From Phoronis australis (taxonomy: Eukaryota; Phoronida; Phoronidae): 64,000 nt of DNA. This document shows positions 1 to 13,400 of the stretch, piece by piece; position 1 is the first letter of the stretch, and each line of letters starts with the position of its first letter. Location of the stretch: assembly GCA_002633005.1 (NCBI GenBank), contig NMRA01000304.1:213200-277199 (forward strand). The letters run 5' to 3'. The translations under genes and the position numbers were made by a program. The notes beneath the pieces were generated by a model. It was given only the letters and a program-made list of their open reading frames with translations. It searched no databases and had not been told where the DNA came from.

Positions 1-220
1 GCCAAAAGTATTCAGACAAAATGACCGGTAATATCCCGTCATGACGACTGGGTGGAAACCGAATTCGTCCTCATAACAGTTTTCTCTCGTGTCCGAGAAT
101 GAAGGTGAATTAAGGACAGTTAGTGACGTGGCTAAGCCACTCTGTAATTAGCATTTTGCCACCTTATAGTCAATATCAGTCATTGTAGCTGTTAACAGAA
201 TTAGCCGTCGTGACGGGGAA
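1..220 (+). repeat. Dispersed repeat family D, plus copy cut by window edge
   Basis: It begins in the window with CCAAAAGTATTCAGACAAAA and continues through CGAGAATGAAGG, GGCTAAGCCACTCTGTAATT and GTTAACAGAATTAGCC. It matches the copies at 28310 (minus), 36780 (plus) and 52880 (minus). The element is about 200 bp, with no open frame and no clear inverted ends. Confidence 0.7.
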
Positions 221-1329
221 ATCGTTTGTCTTGACTACTTTTGTCTTGTACTGTCTTTTCTACAGCCATATCCCGAATTCAGCCCTTTTGCGGAGGTAGA
301 AAAATGCATGTTAGGATTGTTGTGGTTTTCGTTTCAGCATTGTCACTCATTGTGCAACAGTGAAAATTGATTCTGGCATTAGACTTGACTGATGCTGAAC
401 GACATTTGATGTAAAATAGTGATTAGCCATGAACGAAATATCCTGCTTCCACACCACGCTAACTGACATTTTTGCTTGTTTTGCTTCATGTTAGCTTTGT
501 AATAATGAAAATGAAAGTCGTCATTTCAAGCTTTTGCTTTTTAATATTGCTGATTTTTGTAAAAATATTTGCTTGTCAAATTTCCTTGAATTTCCTCGCT
601 GTACTCATTTCATTCTCTATGGCAGATAACTTTTGCTGATTTACGGTAATTTTCTCTTTAGAATATGATTTATGTTTCTCTGTGGAATATAATTTGATTA
701 AAATTCTCAAACCAAGGTATTTCGAATTCATTTATGTGACTTGTTGGTGTTTCTGAAACGTAATTGTTTCTGTTTTCACCCTTAGGTTTGGTTACCATTT
801 TTTTCCAGATTTTAATGTGTGATGTTTCTTTTTCTCGTATGACACAGCTTCTAGCTTTTTAGTATTATTAATATTGTTATTATTCTGTATCTTTATGCTA
901 ATGTGAATATGTGCCACATTTTCCAAGTGATTTGCTTGTGACTTTGGAGGCAATTATTCCTCTGCAGTCTGTGGAATCAACAGAGAAGCTCAAAATTCAC
1001 TGTCATGGTGTTGGTAGTGAAACAATAGGTCCTACTCCTACCTGAAAATGCACGCATTCAAGCATTGTTGTGTGGGACTTTTATCTCACGAGCGCCCCCT
1101 AGCTGAGCAGCTAATTTTGTTCTCAGTCTACTGTTCAAGGAATGAAAAGTGGGACTTTTTGTTGAAGAGTACTGGAATATACCTTTATTTCCACTGCGTG
1201 AGATTTCCTTACAAATGCACACCAGAGAGCTGACCCAAAGTGCCATCTATTGTGTACTATGCTAACTGGTGTACATCCAGTTTTCCACAGTCATGTGTGT
1301 TTTGTTATATCTTTTTCATTTTAACACAG
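1..1329. other. Intron upstream of first visible exon
   Basis: This is non-coding sequence, AT-rich, leading to a good acceptor (pyrimidine-rich tract, ACACAG) at 1329. About 1-220 is a copy of a dispersed repeat described separately. I see no other supported element and no coding exon. Confidence 0.7.
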
Positions 1330-1477
1330 GTTTGATGAAGAGAGTGAGGTCCCCACAGAGTTTGTCGAACAGATGGATGAGCTCTGCTATTGGCTGGATG
1401 AGACGGAGAGCATCGTCAATTCGTCTCTCAGGGTGGCCGATCAGGAGCATCTAGCGAGCTTCCTGGAAAAATTAAAG
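1330..1477 (+). CDS. DMD: Dystrophin exon, spectrin repeat 18 helix A (human exon 46 equivalent)
   Basis: The 148-bp exon enters with one residual base (phase 2) and leaves at phase 0 on donor GTGTGC. It reads [20 protein letters not shown] then [12 protein letters not shown] and ends LASFLEKLK. The helix-A signature 'W-L-D-E-T-E' and the ending match the human segment FVLWLEEADNI...EKLEQVK at the start of R18. Human exon 46 is also 148 bp. The neighbouring exon continues the same repeat. Confidence 0.9.
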
Positions 1478-4400
1478 GTGTGCACACTGTCTTTTTCCTC
1501 AAACTGCAAAAGTCAAGCACCTCAAGAAGGCCTCAATTTTCCGTGGCCTCTACAGATTTCAAACAGTTCAAAAAATACAAACTTGAGAGGATTGGGACCA
1601 GTGTAACTTGAATTTTCAGTTGTGCTGCAACTTGCTTTAGAATTTGTTTGTGTTTTGGGCGCTGGAGGAACAATGAAACCCAGAGATTACATATTGTTCA
1701 GACTCTCATCGGGCAAATGCTTAAGGTCTGTCCCTCAGCAAGTTATTAAATTAGCAATTGCACTGTCAAGTTATGTTTTTGTTTGATTGTTGTATACGAC
1801 CATGAAATTTTGCACGTGGTTCAATTTAGGCAACACACTTTCCTGGTCTAATCTACCTTTGTCTTGTAGTCTTTCTACTGTATGGGGACTTTGTAGCTGC
1901 AGTCTTGATGCAGCTGTCTTAATCACCTTTCTCGTTTCTCTTCCAGGATAGGGAAGGTGATAAAGAGGCTAAGAGGCGGAGCCTGGACACAGTGACAGAG
2001 AAGGCTGGGCTACTAGCATCATCTGAAGTGACCAGTAAAGAAGATAAAGAGAGCATGCAGAAAGACATCCAGACACTCACCAATAAATGGCAGCAGGTAA
2101 GGGGGTGTTTTCAATTGCTGGCAATTTACGAGTGTTATAGCCATATGTTCCAGAGGATGGGTTGTTTGGGCTTGCTGCCTGAGTACCTTTTGTTGATGTC
2201 AAAATGATGTCTGAGCAATGAGTCAAAAACAAAAACCACAGACTTTTTAAAAGCTGTTCCAAAAGGGTGATTTATTTTACTTCTTTTTACGGACTATTTA
2301 ATCACTAAACAAAACCGGCTATCTTTCAGGATATGGCTAACTCGTTGTATTCCTAATTACAACGTTAGTTGTCAGTCATATTGCTGGTGGCCGTCACTCG
2401 CGATTGCGTTTAAACCATCTCTAAATTTTTAGTTTCCCCTCACCCTACCCTCGTTCATCTAACAAGGATAGTTCACTTGAAAAAATATTTCCTATAGTTC
2501 TTGCAAGTTAAAAACATTTTGTTTTACAATTTAAACACGCATTTTTGTAAGACTGCAAGCAAGTATTAAGTTAAACAAAATTAACGTGCAAAGAAATAGC
2601 TAAAATAATAATTTTTTTGTTTTACTTTTCACAGCACTTTACAGATGGATGTCAATGTATTGACCTTTGGAGTATAGTTAAATTTGTAACATGGATATTG
2701 ACCAATAGAAATTTCAACATTAATTTTGTGCATACATTCATGAGGAGAGGATCGAGAAAAGCATACATTTTGTAGATTCATGAAAATGTTGTTTTTCGTA
2801 AACAGTCTCTAAAGAAATTATACCACCTAGGGTTTCATTGATACAGTTTATCGTGTATTGCATCTTCTTGACCAAAAAGGTTTAGTTCCATTGCATTAAA
2901 TTGCCTGATTGTGGCTCAAGGTGTCTTCTCTGTATTGTCTTGTTATGGTTAAGGTCACCAATCTCCCAGTTTTTCTCGGGAAGTTTTAATGACGGTTCAT
3001 GTTGCATGATCTAGCTATACCATATGGCAGCACAAAGTTTTGGGTTAGAGGGTTTATTTCAATCTGTGAAGCTTGAATAACTCAGAAATACAACGTTGTT
3101 ACTAAATTCATTGCCAGAAATGCATAGAAGATTTAATTCTTGGGATTATTATGTTTTCATTTATTTTTTACTCACTTTCAAGAAATACCCATCTTTGAAA
3201 AAAAAATTTAAAATTTCACAGTTTTGTACAAGGCTAGTTTTTTATGCATAACTTTCCTAGTTGGAGTTCGACATCCCACTTTTTATGTACTTGTGGGGAA
3301 GAGAAAGAGTTGTGTGTGGGAGATGAAATTGTAATTGCAGTGAGAGTAATATCCTCGGTTTGTGTGCAGGTTTGCTCTCAGCTTCATTTGAAGATCGACC
3401 AAGTAGAACAGCGTCTGCAGCACATCCGCGGTTTTCACGACGAGTTGGACGACCTGGAGCGGTGGATTACAGAAACGAAGAGTCTGCTAGAGTCGCAGCA
3501 TGTCACCTCTACCACCTCAGCTGACGACCACGACTCAGTCGTGATAGACCCCCTGGTGAGTGGTTGACGCAACAACTGTGCCAAGATTTCTCTGTGTAAC
3601 CTGAGGAAGGGCAGTTTAGCCCGAAATGTTTACCAGATGAATATTTATTATACTGACGCAGACCGTGAGGCATCTCTCTGTGGTTGTTTAGTGATGTATT
3701 ACTGTCGTAGTGACTTCCATTTTATTTTTACTGAAATTCCAAAATAACAATTTCCCATTTTTTAAGTGGAGATACTTTCTGTTTTTAAAAATGCTAAGAA
3801 TTTTACCTGAGGAATGTTCCGTGACAGATGTTATAGTATACCTTTATGTTTCTGTCGAAGAATTTGTCAAATTTAAGATCCACGTCCAGTTTACTACACT
3901 GTGTGCAACATTGAGGAGTCGAGAGTTTGCCATTAAACTATGACCATAACATTTCATTTGATGAACTAAGTTGGCGATTTGGTTCGACCACTATTGCAAA
4001 GTTAAAGTAACTACTTTATACAAAAAAGTTGACCTGTCAGAGCTCATCGAAACTAGAGATGTATTTAATGCAATGCATAGTTTGTCTGACATATAGCCGG
4101 CATTTCACCGTTTTGCTAAACTAGGATTCCGGAGCTCAAACCATTGACTCACACTGTCATTGTATAGTTCAAATGGGATTCACTGTTAGTTTAAGCTGAG
4201 TGAATGCTAATGCATTATCATGGCTTCTCCTGGTTCTCTCTCATTTAGACAATGCAGAGTGCTCTGGCTGCCCGTAAGAGCTATGTAGAGAGTGCCAACA
4301 GTTCGTGTCAACAGCTAATGGAGGAGTGCCGTGACAACAACCAGGAGTTCCCTGCCGCCATCAGCGAGAAGATGGACAGGATCAACACTAACTGGAATCT

Positions 4401-7400
4401 GATTATACACATGTCCAACAACCTCCGTCCAGTGTCTGAATCTAGCATGGAGTCTATGCTAACTGAAGGTATGAAGATATAGAAATGTGGGCATACCCCT
4501 CGGGTGATATCAGGTCACATACAACGTGTTGTGCACGAGGAACCAGTCTATATGAGAAACCGTGATTTCGGCTAAATTTTCCTAGCCGTGAGACAGCTAC
4601 TGAACTTTGACCCTCTGTTGTTTTGCTCCAGTTAACTTTCTCCAGTTTGACTGCTGCAGTGACGATACTTCTTGTTTTCTTTTCAGAAAAAGTACAGAAA
4701 CGAGTAAGTGTGGAGACATTATCGCCGTGGCCGGACTTCGACAAGTCTGTCGCTGAGCTGCATGACTGGCTCACCCTGTTGGAGAGAATGCTCAAGTCGC
4801 AGGTGGTTACCATAGGTGATGGTGATGAGATTCGTGACATGATGGTGAAACAGCAGGTTGGTGTCAATCAATTTCACATGGGAGGCGGGAGTACACAAGA
4901 AATGTGTGTTGTTAACTCTTGGTGAAGAATTATGTGCTTTGGGCCACCAAATCATGAACTAACTAGCTCTTCTGATGTGCCAGTCAGTTGCTAGTCTTGT
5001 CTGCAAATATGCAAATTAGTTGAGTTCATGCACAGATTCATTCAATGGTGTGATCAGTTATATTTGTTAAGGTATGGTATTATCATTAAAGACTAGTTAG
5101 TTGATAGGTGTACATAACATTGTTCACTCTTGTCATTCCCACCATCAGTTTAACAACAGGAGCACATGGTTATGGACTTAAACAATGGTTCACCTTCATT
5201 TTAAGGTGTCCAGAAGTTCACACCAAATGTGTACCTGTTCAAATTTAAACATTTGCTGAGCCAGGTACATTCTGTGGGTATTTCAACTAATTTTTTTTTT
5301 TTTTTTTGCTTATAGTTTAAACATTTGCCAGTTGTCGTTACTGACTCATTTGTTTTCAAGAGGCTGTTAACTGTTGTACAGTTTTTATAGGTTCAGATTT
5401 TAGAACTATCACCCATTACCTTTCCCAGTTACAATGCACATTCGCAGTACAATATTTCAATAGTCATCAGAAATTGTTCAGTAGTTCCTGCTCGACATGT
5501 CCCNCACAGAATCATTCAATGGTGTGATCAGTTATATTTGTTAAGGTATGGTATTATCATTAAAGAATAGTTAGTTGATAGGTGTACATAACATTGTTCA
5601 CTCTTGTCATTCCCACCATCAGTTTAACAACAGGAGCACATGGTTATGGACTTAAACAATGGTTCACTTTCATTTTAAGGTGTCCTGAAGTTCACACCAA
5701 ATGTGTACCTGTTCAAATTTAATCATTTGCTGAGCCAGGTACATTCTGTGGGTATTTCAACTAATTTTTTTTTTTTTGCTTATAATTTAAACATTTGCCA
5801 GTTGTCGTTACTGACTCATTTGTTTTCAAGAGGCTGTTAACTGTTGTACAGTTTTTATAGGTTCAGATTTTAGAACTATCACCCATTACCTTTCCCAGTT
5901 ACAATGCACATTCGCAGTACAATATTTCAATAGTCATCAGAAATTGTTCAGTAGTTCCTGCTCGACATGTCCCACACTAAATAGTGCCTGGACATGGTTC
6001 CAATCATCGTGCCAACCTGAAACCTGAATGACAAAAGTATCAAGCCAAAAATAGGGTAATCGGTTCTGAGTTTGTGTTGTTTTTTTTTGAAAACTGATGC
6101 AGTATTTTTAGTTGTCCATATTTTCCAAAAGAAAAGTCAGCAAATGTTAGTGGGAATGGTTCAGGATCCTTCACCTTTCACACAGCACCTCCTGGTGACA
6201 GCCTTGAGTCCGGCGCGGAACAAAATCAAAGAGGCTCATGGGATGAACTGAAATTTCCCACTTTGCAAGCCATGCGTCATTTAGTTATGTTTGGTGACAG
6301 TTATTTGCAACATTTTATACATGCCTACCTTTTGTGGGAAAAGCAACTCGTTGAAAATGAAAAGTATATTCTTGAAAACTCATTGAAAATCAAAGAATGT
6401 ATAGTAATTAGAAGGAAGCATGATGAAGATTGTTGACCTGCAGGGGAGCCTGTGGGTGCTTCAATAGCAGACTACTGGGGAGAGTCTTTCTCATAACTTA
6501 GGACAGCTTTTGGTCTTACACTCCACACGGACTGAACGTCTATGTATTATGTTAGGCAGTTTTTTAGCCATATTTATCAGCCAGGAAGCTCTTTTGAGGG
6601 GGTGTATACCATGCTTTTTCTGTCCATCTCCGTGTTTGGCTGTAAGAGACCTGTGATTGTGCCCTTTCACTAATGAGGAACTATTTTATGTGTGGGGATT
6701 GCCGGAATAGTGAAAACCTGAAGTCTTGTTTAACTTCATAAAAACCCACCCCACTTTGACCAATAGGTGTCGCTGATGTGTTTTACTTGGGAACAAAGGA
6801 GCATCATTGAAAACCAATCACCTTATCAGCTTGGGTAGCGTGTAGAGCGACAAAGTTGACTTTTATGTCATCCAAAAATTCAATGTGGCAGCACGTTTTA
6901 ATGATTTATTATCAAATTACGTTTTTATTATTATTTATGATGAATATGTGCTTGAGACAGGTTATGAAGGATCCCAGAAAATTGTTGTTTAACTTCAGAA
7001 TGCCGTATCTCAAAATGGCTGATCATATTCAAATGAAACTTTCGCATATGTTTTATTAACTGTTGTCCAATATGCTTTTTGGAATTGGTTTTAAAATGTT
7101 CCACTTTTGCAGTAGAGGCTACAAAAATAGGGCTTTTATGATTTTCATGAGAAAATCAAAAAGTTGCATAAACGAAAACAAAATATTTTGTCTTTAACAT
7201 TTTTACCGATGATCATGTTATTGATGCTGTTCTTTTGCTATGAATGCACTTTTCTTTTTTGCTCAATTTTACTGAAAAGACATGGTCACATGACCCAGTT
7301 CATGACAGATTGGTGTAAAGTTAAAATTCAACAAAGTCTGCGTGCTTTCTACATTCAGAAAATATATATTTTTGAGGAGTTAATTTCTCCAGTTTTTAAA

Positions 7401-10400
7401 TATTTGGTTAAATGTGCGAACGTGTCGATAATGTCCTGCATAGCTTTAGATTGAAATGACACCTTTGCAGTGATATATTGTTTAATTAATAGTGGGGGTT
7501 TTTGCATTTCTTTGTTCGTTGATGCCAAAATGGTTTTAAACTGCTTATTTATTGATTGAGTCCTTTGGTGCAATGACTTTAGATCCCACCTTGAACTGTT
7601 CTGCTTACAAAACGCTACTATGAATATTGAGCTGGCAATTATCAAACATTAGAGTATTTGTAGACGTGACAGCTCCAGGCAATCTGTCTCGTTCATATCT
7701 ACCTGTAATCGCTTCCTTTTCTGGTTCGCCTTGTACTGATCATCGGTAAGTTCAAATAAAACATCAAAATCATTTTTACTAAATCAGTTGCTTGTTGTTA
7801 TGAATGCTATGCTCACTGAAGAAGATCAATATTACTCTTAAGTCAGCTTTCTAACACAAACATACAATAAACCTCGCCCTTAGATCCTCGCTCATGCGTA
7901 TATAATTGTCGATGTTAATGTGATAGCCGTAATTATTCTCCATACTCGCAAATCCAGCCAATAAATAGCTCAATTTGAGCATGAAATATAGAATTATGCT
8001 GGGCCATGAAATCAGACTAATTTCCATTGATGAATTGAGGACAGTCTCAATGTCAAATCTGTGACCTTATTTGATCATTTTGAGGCGGACTTCGATGCTG
8101 GATGGGACTACAGTAAAGAGGGGATACTATTAGACTACGTCATAATTGTAAGGTAATGGACGTTAGGATTAAAAATGAAACAATTTATTTTGATTTTGTC
8201 CTGTTCTAACTCTCTATCTGATGATTATTGATTTTAGACAAGGTTTAAAGTTATTGTGTAAGTCTTGAAACGAAGTTTTTTGGACAGCTGTGATTTGTCG
8301 TTAATGTGGACTTGATTTCATTTTTTCCTCACTTTAAGACTTGTGCTATGATTCTTTTGCTATAACTAATTAACGAAGTATCACTGAACAACTGTATTAC
8401 GTATAGCCTCAGGTAGGGATTTTGATTTTTTGCTGATGTCGCAGTTACCGGTTTCCCCAGTTAATCAGACATTTCGTTGGATTGAATTTCGGATTACTGA
8501 TGGTACACCCTTGCCATCGTGTGGAAGATAATTTTAACTTATCAGAATCGAAGGGTTTGTTCCTATTTGTTGTCACTTCAAGGAGGCACAAAATCGTCTC
8601 AAGCTGTGCCTTCGGGGATTTGCAAATCTTTTATCTTTTTATTCGTTACTTAGGTATGTGCCTCAAGTTTCTTGATCTTTATCTCAGGTGAAATGGCCTC
8701 GAGGTAGTTTGCCATTATCATGCTAGGTGGCGTCACTGGCTTCAGCAATGTAACCTGATCTGATTTTTGTTAGTGCGTGCATTGACCAAGATTTTCTCTT
8801 TTGATTTTTTTTAATAGAGCTATGTCTAATAGATCTTTACATGGAATAGCTTGTCATAAGTATTTTAGGTTTTTTTTGACTGTCTGTAATTGTCTTAATG
8901 TAACATTTTTTCGGGGTCCTGTTCGTATGTTATTAGGAATGCATTCATGAATGATAATTTTATCAGCTCAGAATGCTGGTTTTTGTTAATAGCCTGTTAA
9001 AGAAGGACATATTAACATAAAGAACGTTTGATGATTTCTTTGTATTTCCACCCATAATAATAATAATTGATTGACAAGTTGCTTCAATATTTCCCTATAG
9101 TGGTGTACGTGCAGAACAAGTAAATCGTATCGAGAAGATGTGCGCTGTTGCTGTTCGCAATTTGTAACAGAAGGTTAACATTTCCCCTCTGCCAGCACTA
9201 TGGTGTGTGATAGCCGGAGTGGCATTTGACTGGTGTCTTATTGGTGTATTTACAGAGTTTAGTTCAAGACATAGAATCCAAACAGACCGTCTACAGTGAC
9301 CTGACGGCACAGGGTGACAAGCTGCAGAGAGAGACCGACAACCTTGCAGAACAGAGTTTATTGCGAGAGAAAGGTAACTGTACACTGCTTAATACAGGAT
9401 AATTATTACAAGTAATTAAAGTGCACCATTGTGGGTGATTGATTGCTATCTGATATGCCTGTGTCAAGCTTCTAATTTAGATTGTCCCACTGTATGACAA
9501 GGAGAATACAGCCAGTTGAATTACATTTGTGATAGGATAGATTAACAAAGTTGGATCACAGAAATGACCACAGATCGTAGTACAGGTTTGTTTGGGAACT
9601 ACTGGCTTTTTGTTCATGCTGACATTCCTTTTCTCTGTGTTGTAAATGTGTACATAGTTCTGGAAAGCGATATCTTAGAAACTAGATTCTTTGGAGAATG
9701 CAGTGTCAAGAGTTGTGTTGATTATTGTGCGATAGGTTCATGTATGTTGTGAAGAATTATGATGGATGTGATTTATTAAGATTGGTGCTTGCTCCTTGCA
9801 TGTGGACATTATTAGGGTCTGTTTGAAAACCAATGTCCACATGGTGCTGTTGTGAGTGCAGTTTTAAGCAGCAGGTATCGATGAAATTTGTCGGTTTGGT
9901 GATTCTTGAAAAAATCGTGGTTGATTAAGGGCACTGGTCCTAAGTAGTTTCAGCTGTAAAAATTAAGGTTAGCAGCTAAGTGTGTTGCACACATGGACAG
10001 CAGATGGCGCTACTGACTAATACATGACATATTTTCCTTGCGAGACAAAAAAGATGAGATGAGACAGAAAAGAACGTTGAGTGAATCATGTAACTTAGTT
10101 CTGCTTTTCATTAGATTTGTTACTCCATTTGATGCTCCGTTATCCTGTGAGTGAGTGCTGGTGCCAAAAATGTGTGCTTTTAAGTGATAATGAATTCTGT
10201 TCTGGATATTGCAAATTTTTTATGATATACTATTATATTTCATCGCACTTTTTGTTATTGTTAATTTACGTGTGGACATGTAAGTTTGCGAATTTTTTCC
10301 TTCTTGCCTCCTTTATTTTACAAATTAACTCAAGAAAAGGATAAATGAGAATTGTCAAAATTGGGTATTTTAATATGAAATTACAAGCATGCCATAGACA

Positions 10401-13400
10401 GCTGTAACAAAATGTTCTTCCTTAAACCAGTTGTCAACTTATGCGAGTAGTTGCCTATGATCTTTTCTTCAAAACTTGCGGTTTCTTTTATCCTACTGTC
10501 AATGTTATTTCCTTTGTGGGGTCATACACCTTCAAATATTTAAGATAGTCATCCAGCTTAAAAAAACACACAATAGAAAAACCTTTATGATGTTAAATGA
10601 AGCACGCTCCATCAGCTAAAGAAACGGGTCGTTGTTTATAACAATAGAGTCCTGTGTAGAAATCTGGTCCTTGAACTGAGTTCAATGTTTGTTTGTCTTG
10701 GATCTTAGTTCTCCTGCCATAATCTTGTTCAAGTGGACCAGGGCTTACCTGGCCAGGTACCAAGGTGTTGATACATTCTTACCTGCGTGTGTATGCCTGT
10801 ATCCTCACCCAGCACCGGGACCACATGTGTGTCAACGTGTTATCTGTGGTTTCGTGGATTAACTTATGTGGCACCTAAGCATCAGGTTGTAAAGATGGAG
10901 TTGTCAACGGGTCACTGTTCTCATATCACCTGGATTTCTTCCTGACTGAGAACGAAGAGGGGACTAGCATAATCAGGGTTCGACTCTCTTGGCTGGATGC
11001 CTGTAGACATAGCTTAGGCACTGGGTGTGTTGAGGTTGTGGGGTTTTCATTGTACGTGGATTTTTTCGTGGGGACATAGAGCGGCATGGATGACTACATT
11101 ATCGCAAGAGATAGCATGGATCTCTCCTCAGAGATATGTAAGTAGGGTTGATTTCTATGTGTTTTTGTAACAGCAAAGTACCTTAATTTTCTCTGACAAC
11201 CTTGTGAGAAAAGTGGACCTTATTCAAAATGTTGTCATTTTCGTTAATAATTGGGATCCGGAAGTGTAAGATGGGTAGTAATATTCACCCTCTTGTGTAT
11301 ATGTTTATGTTAAAGACAAGGTGTTGGTTATGTGGTCCTCAAATGGTAGCAGTGACTGGTACATGGCTCTGAAATGCGCAAAATTATGTGAAATATTTCC
11401 ACCAATAACAATCCTGCAATGTGACTGCTTAAAATAAGTCAACATCTGGACTTCATGTTGACTTAAGCCTCCCTATCAGTGTTAAATGTGTTAAGAAGAA
11501 TTTTTAAAATTTTTCTAAATGTGCAATAGTGAACCACAAACACATGAGTTTTGTTGACAGCAGATCCAAACCAGACCTCAAAAGGATGCCCAAGGCTATG
11601 GCTTTACTCACTCCACTGGTGTTGTTGGGTCACACTCTGTTGTCTACCTAGCTATTTACCTTTGGATCAGCCTGTAAATTTATCCACCTGTCAAACATTG
11701 TGGTTATTAATGAGTCATTAATTGAGCAAGGATTTGACTGGACATGGAGAATTCTCTTGTTATGCTAAGCATTAGTTTGGTAGTTTTGCTGTCACCATTT
11801 GTTCTATCTCTGTGAATGGTTAAGGTGCTATCTGAGACTATTTATCAGCAGCTTTCCATTTGATTGTTTTAGGTCGAGGTTGAGGATAAAATTCTGATAA
11901 GAAGGTTTAATGATCCGTTTTTGACATTTTGATTTCATACCCTGGGTAATAAAAGTGCGAGTTATATCTGTTAGATTTATAATAGCTTTCACTTACATTA
12001 TTTCGGGGGGGACTTGAAAATTAAGATATCCGCCCACCAAGAGAGTGAACTCCAAAAAAGGCAACCATTTACTTGGCAGCTTTTTTTTTGAAAAGTCACC
12101 ATTTCTAAGGGTTTTTTCTTCGCTAGTCACATGAATGTTATTGTTTTATTCATAATTGCTGCCTTGATCGTCATGGTTGTCGTCGTCCTCCCCATCGTCG
12201 TCTTTTCGATTAATTCCGCCAAGTGTCGCTCCTCCGAGTGCTCTCGTTTTGAAAAGTCACCATTTCTAAGGGTTTTTTTCAGAAGCGCCACCCGTATGGG
12301 GGGTTAATCCCATAGACTTTGCCCCAGCTTTCGTAGGGATTCTCAATCTACTGTTGATCTAGTCTGAACTGCAAGAAGACATGCATGTTGTCAGAAATAA
12401 ATACATCTTTTGCAACAAAGGTTTTGAAATAATATTAAAAATCTTTCTACAGATTTGTGTTGTTGGAAAAAAAGAAAACATTTTATAGACTTTCGAACTC
12501 TCAAAGTGAAACCTTTAGGAAATTGTCGTAAAAGACGCCTTTTTGTAGTAAATTTTATTAGAAAAGGCGTCTTTTCATAGGGAAAGTCACCGTGGAAAAG
12601 TCACTCTCCTGAGCTGCGTGTACTGTATACCTCTTGTATGGCAGTACCCTCAGGATTATTTCTGTTGATTGCAATGTCGATGTACCTTTTGTTTGTGTTT
12701 ATTTTCGTATATGCTGGAAGTTTTACATCATAATCAAAGTAATGGTCATCGTAGGAGGCTGGTCACTGAGTTCTAGGGATTTCATTTCAATAACGAAACG
12801 CTGGATGTGTTTCTCCCAATGAAGCAAGTTTTGTGGGCATTTCATGTTAAACTAAAATGTAATCAAATTAGGACACACTGGGGTGGCTAGTGAAATTTCT
12901 TGCTGTTTTATAAAAAGTGCGCTGCAAAAACGCTTTTTTATGGTCAAGTTTTGTACCATACTTTAACCGTCAGACTAGATTTTGAAAAAAAATCTAAGCC
13001 TTTACAACAGTTAAATGACCTTGAAAAAATTAAAAAGCAATTATTTTTGTTGATAATTGGTGATTTCTTACCGCACAATTAATTAACAAGGGTATTTTCC
13101 ACTCTTGTGTCCTCTCACCTTAAGCATGTGTTCTCAAACATACAATTTTCCTGGAACTTGCAGCATGTCAAGTAATTAACTAACTGCTAAGTTTGTGGAA
13201 CTGTGCTATATCTTAGATGCTGGCACGCACAACTAATGAGGAATGTGTATGCCAGTGGTTATCTGACAAAGTTTTTCTAGAGTCCCACACCAGTCGGGAG
13301 TGGGCTAAGACGTCACTATCTCCACATTGGTGGATTCCCTGCTGTTGATGACGGACAGCTCTTTGTTTACTCAAGGGACAGCAGGTCACATAGCTTTCAT

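Larger units (their letters stand above)
4857..9255 (+). other. Intron, phase 0, 4.4 kb
   Basis: The intron contains a direct duplication around a single N (5031-5973) and a diverged dispersed repeat (about 6850-7450), both listed separately. 6000-6850 and 7450-9255 show no coding exon or repeat that I can support. Confidence 0.7.

Noticed and set aside
4454-4867. 137-codon minus-strand gene
   Set aside because: It is the antisense shadow of two dystrophin exons whose plus-strand homology is clear.
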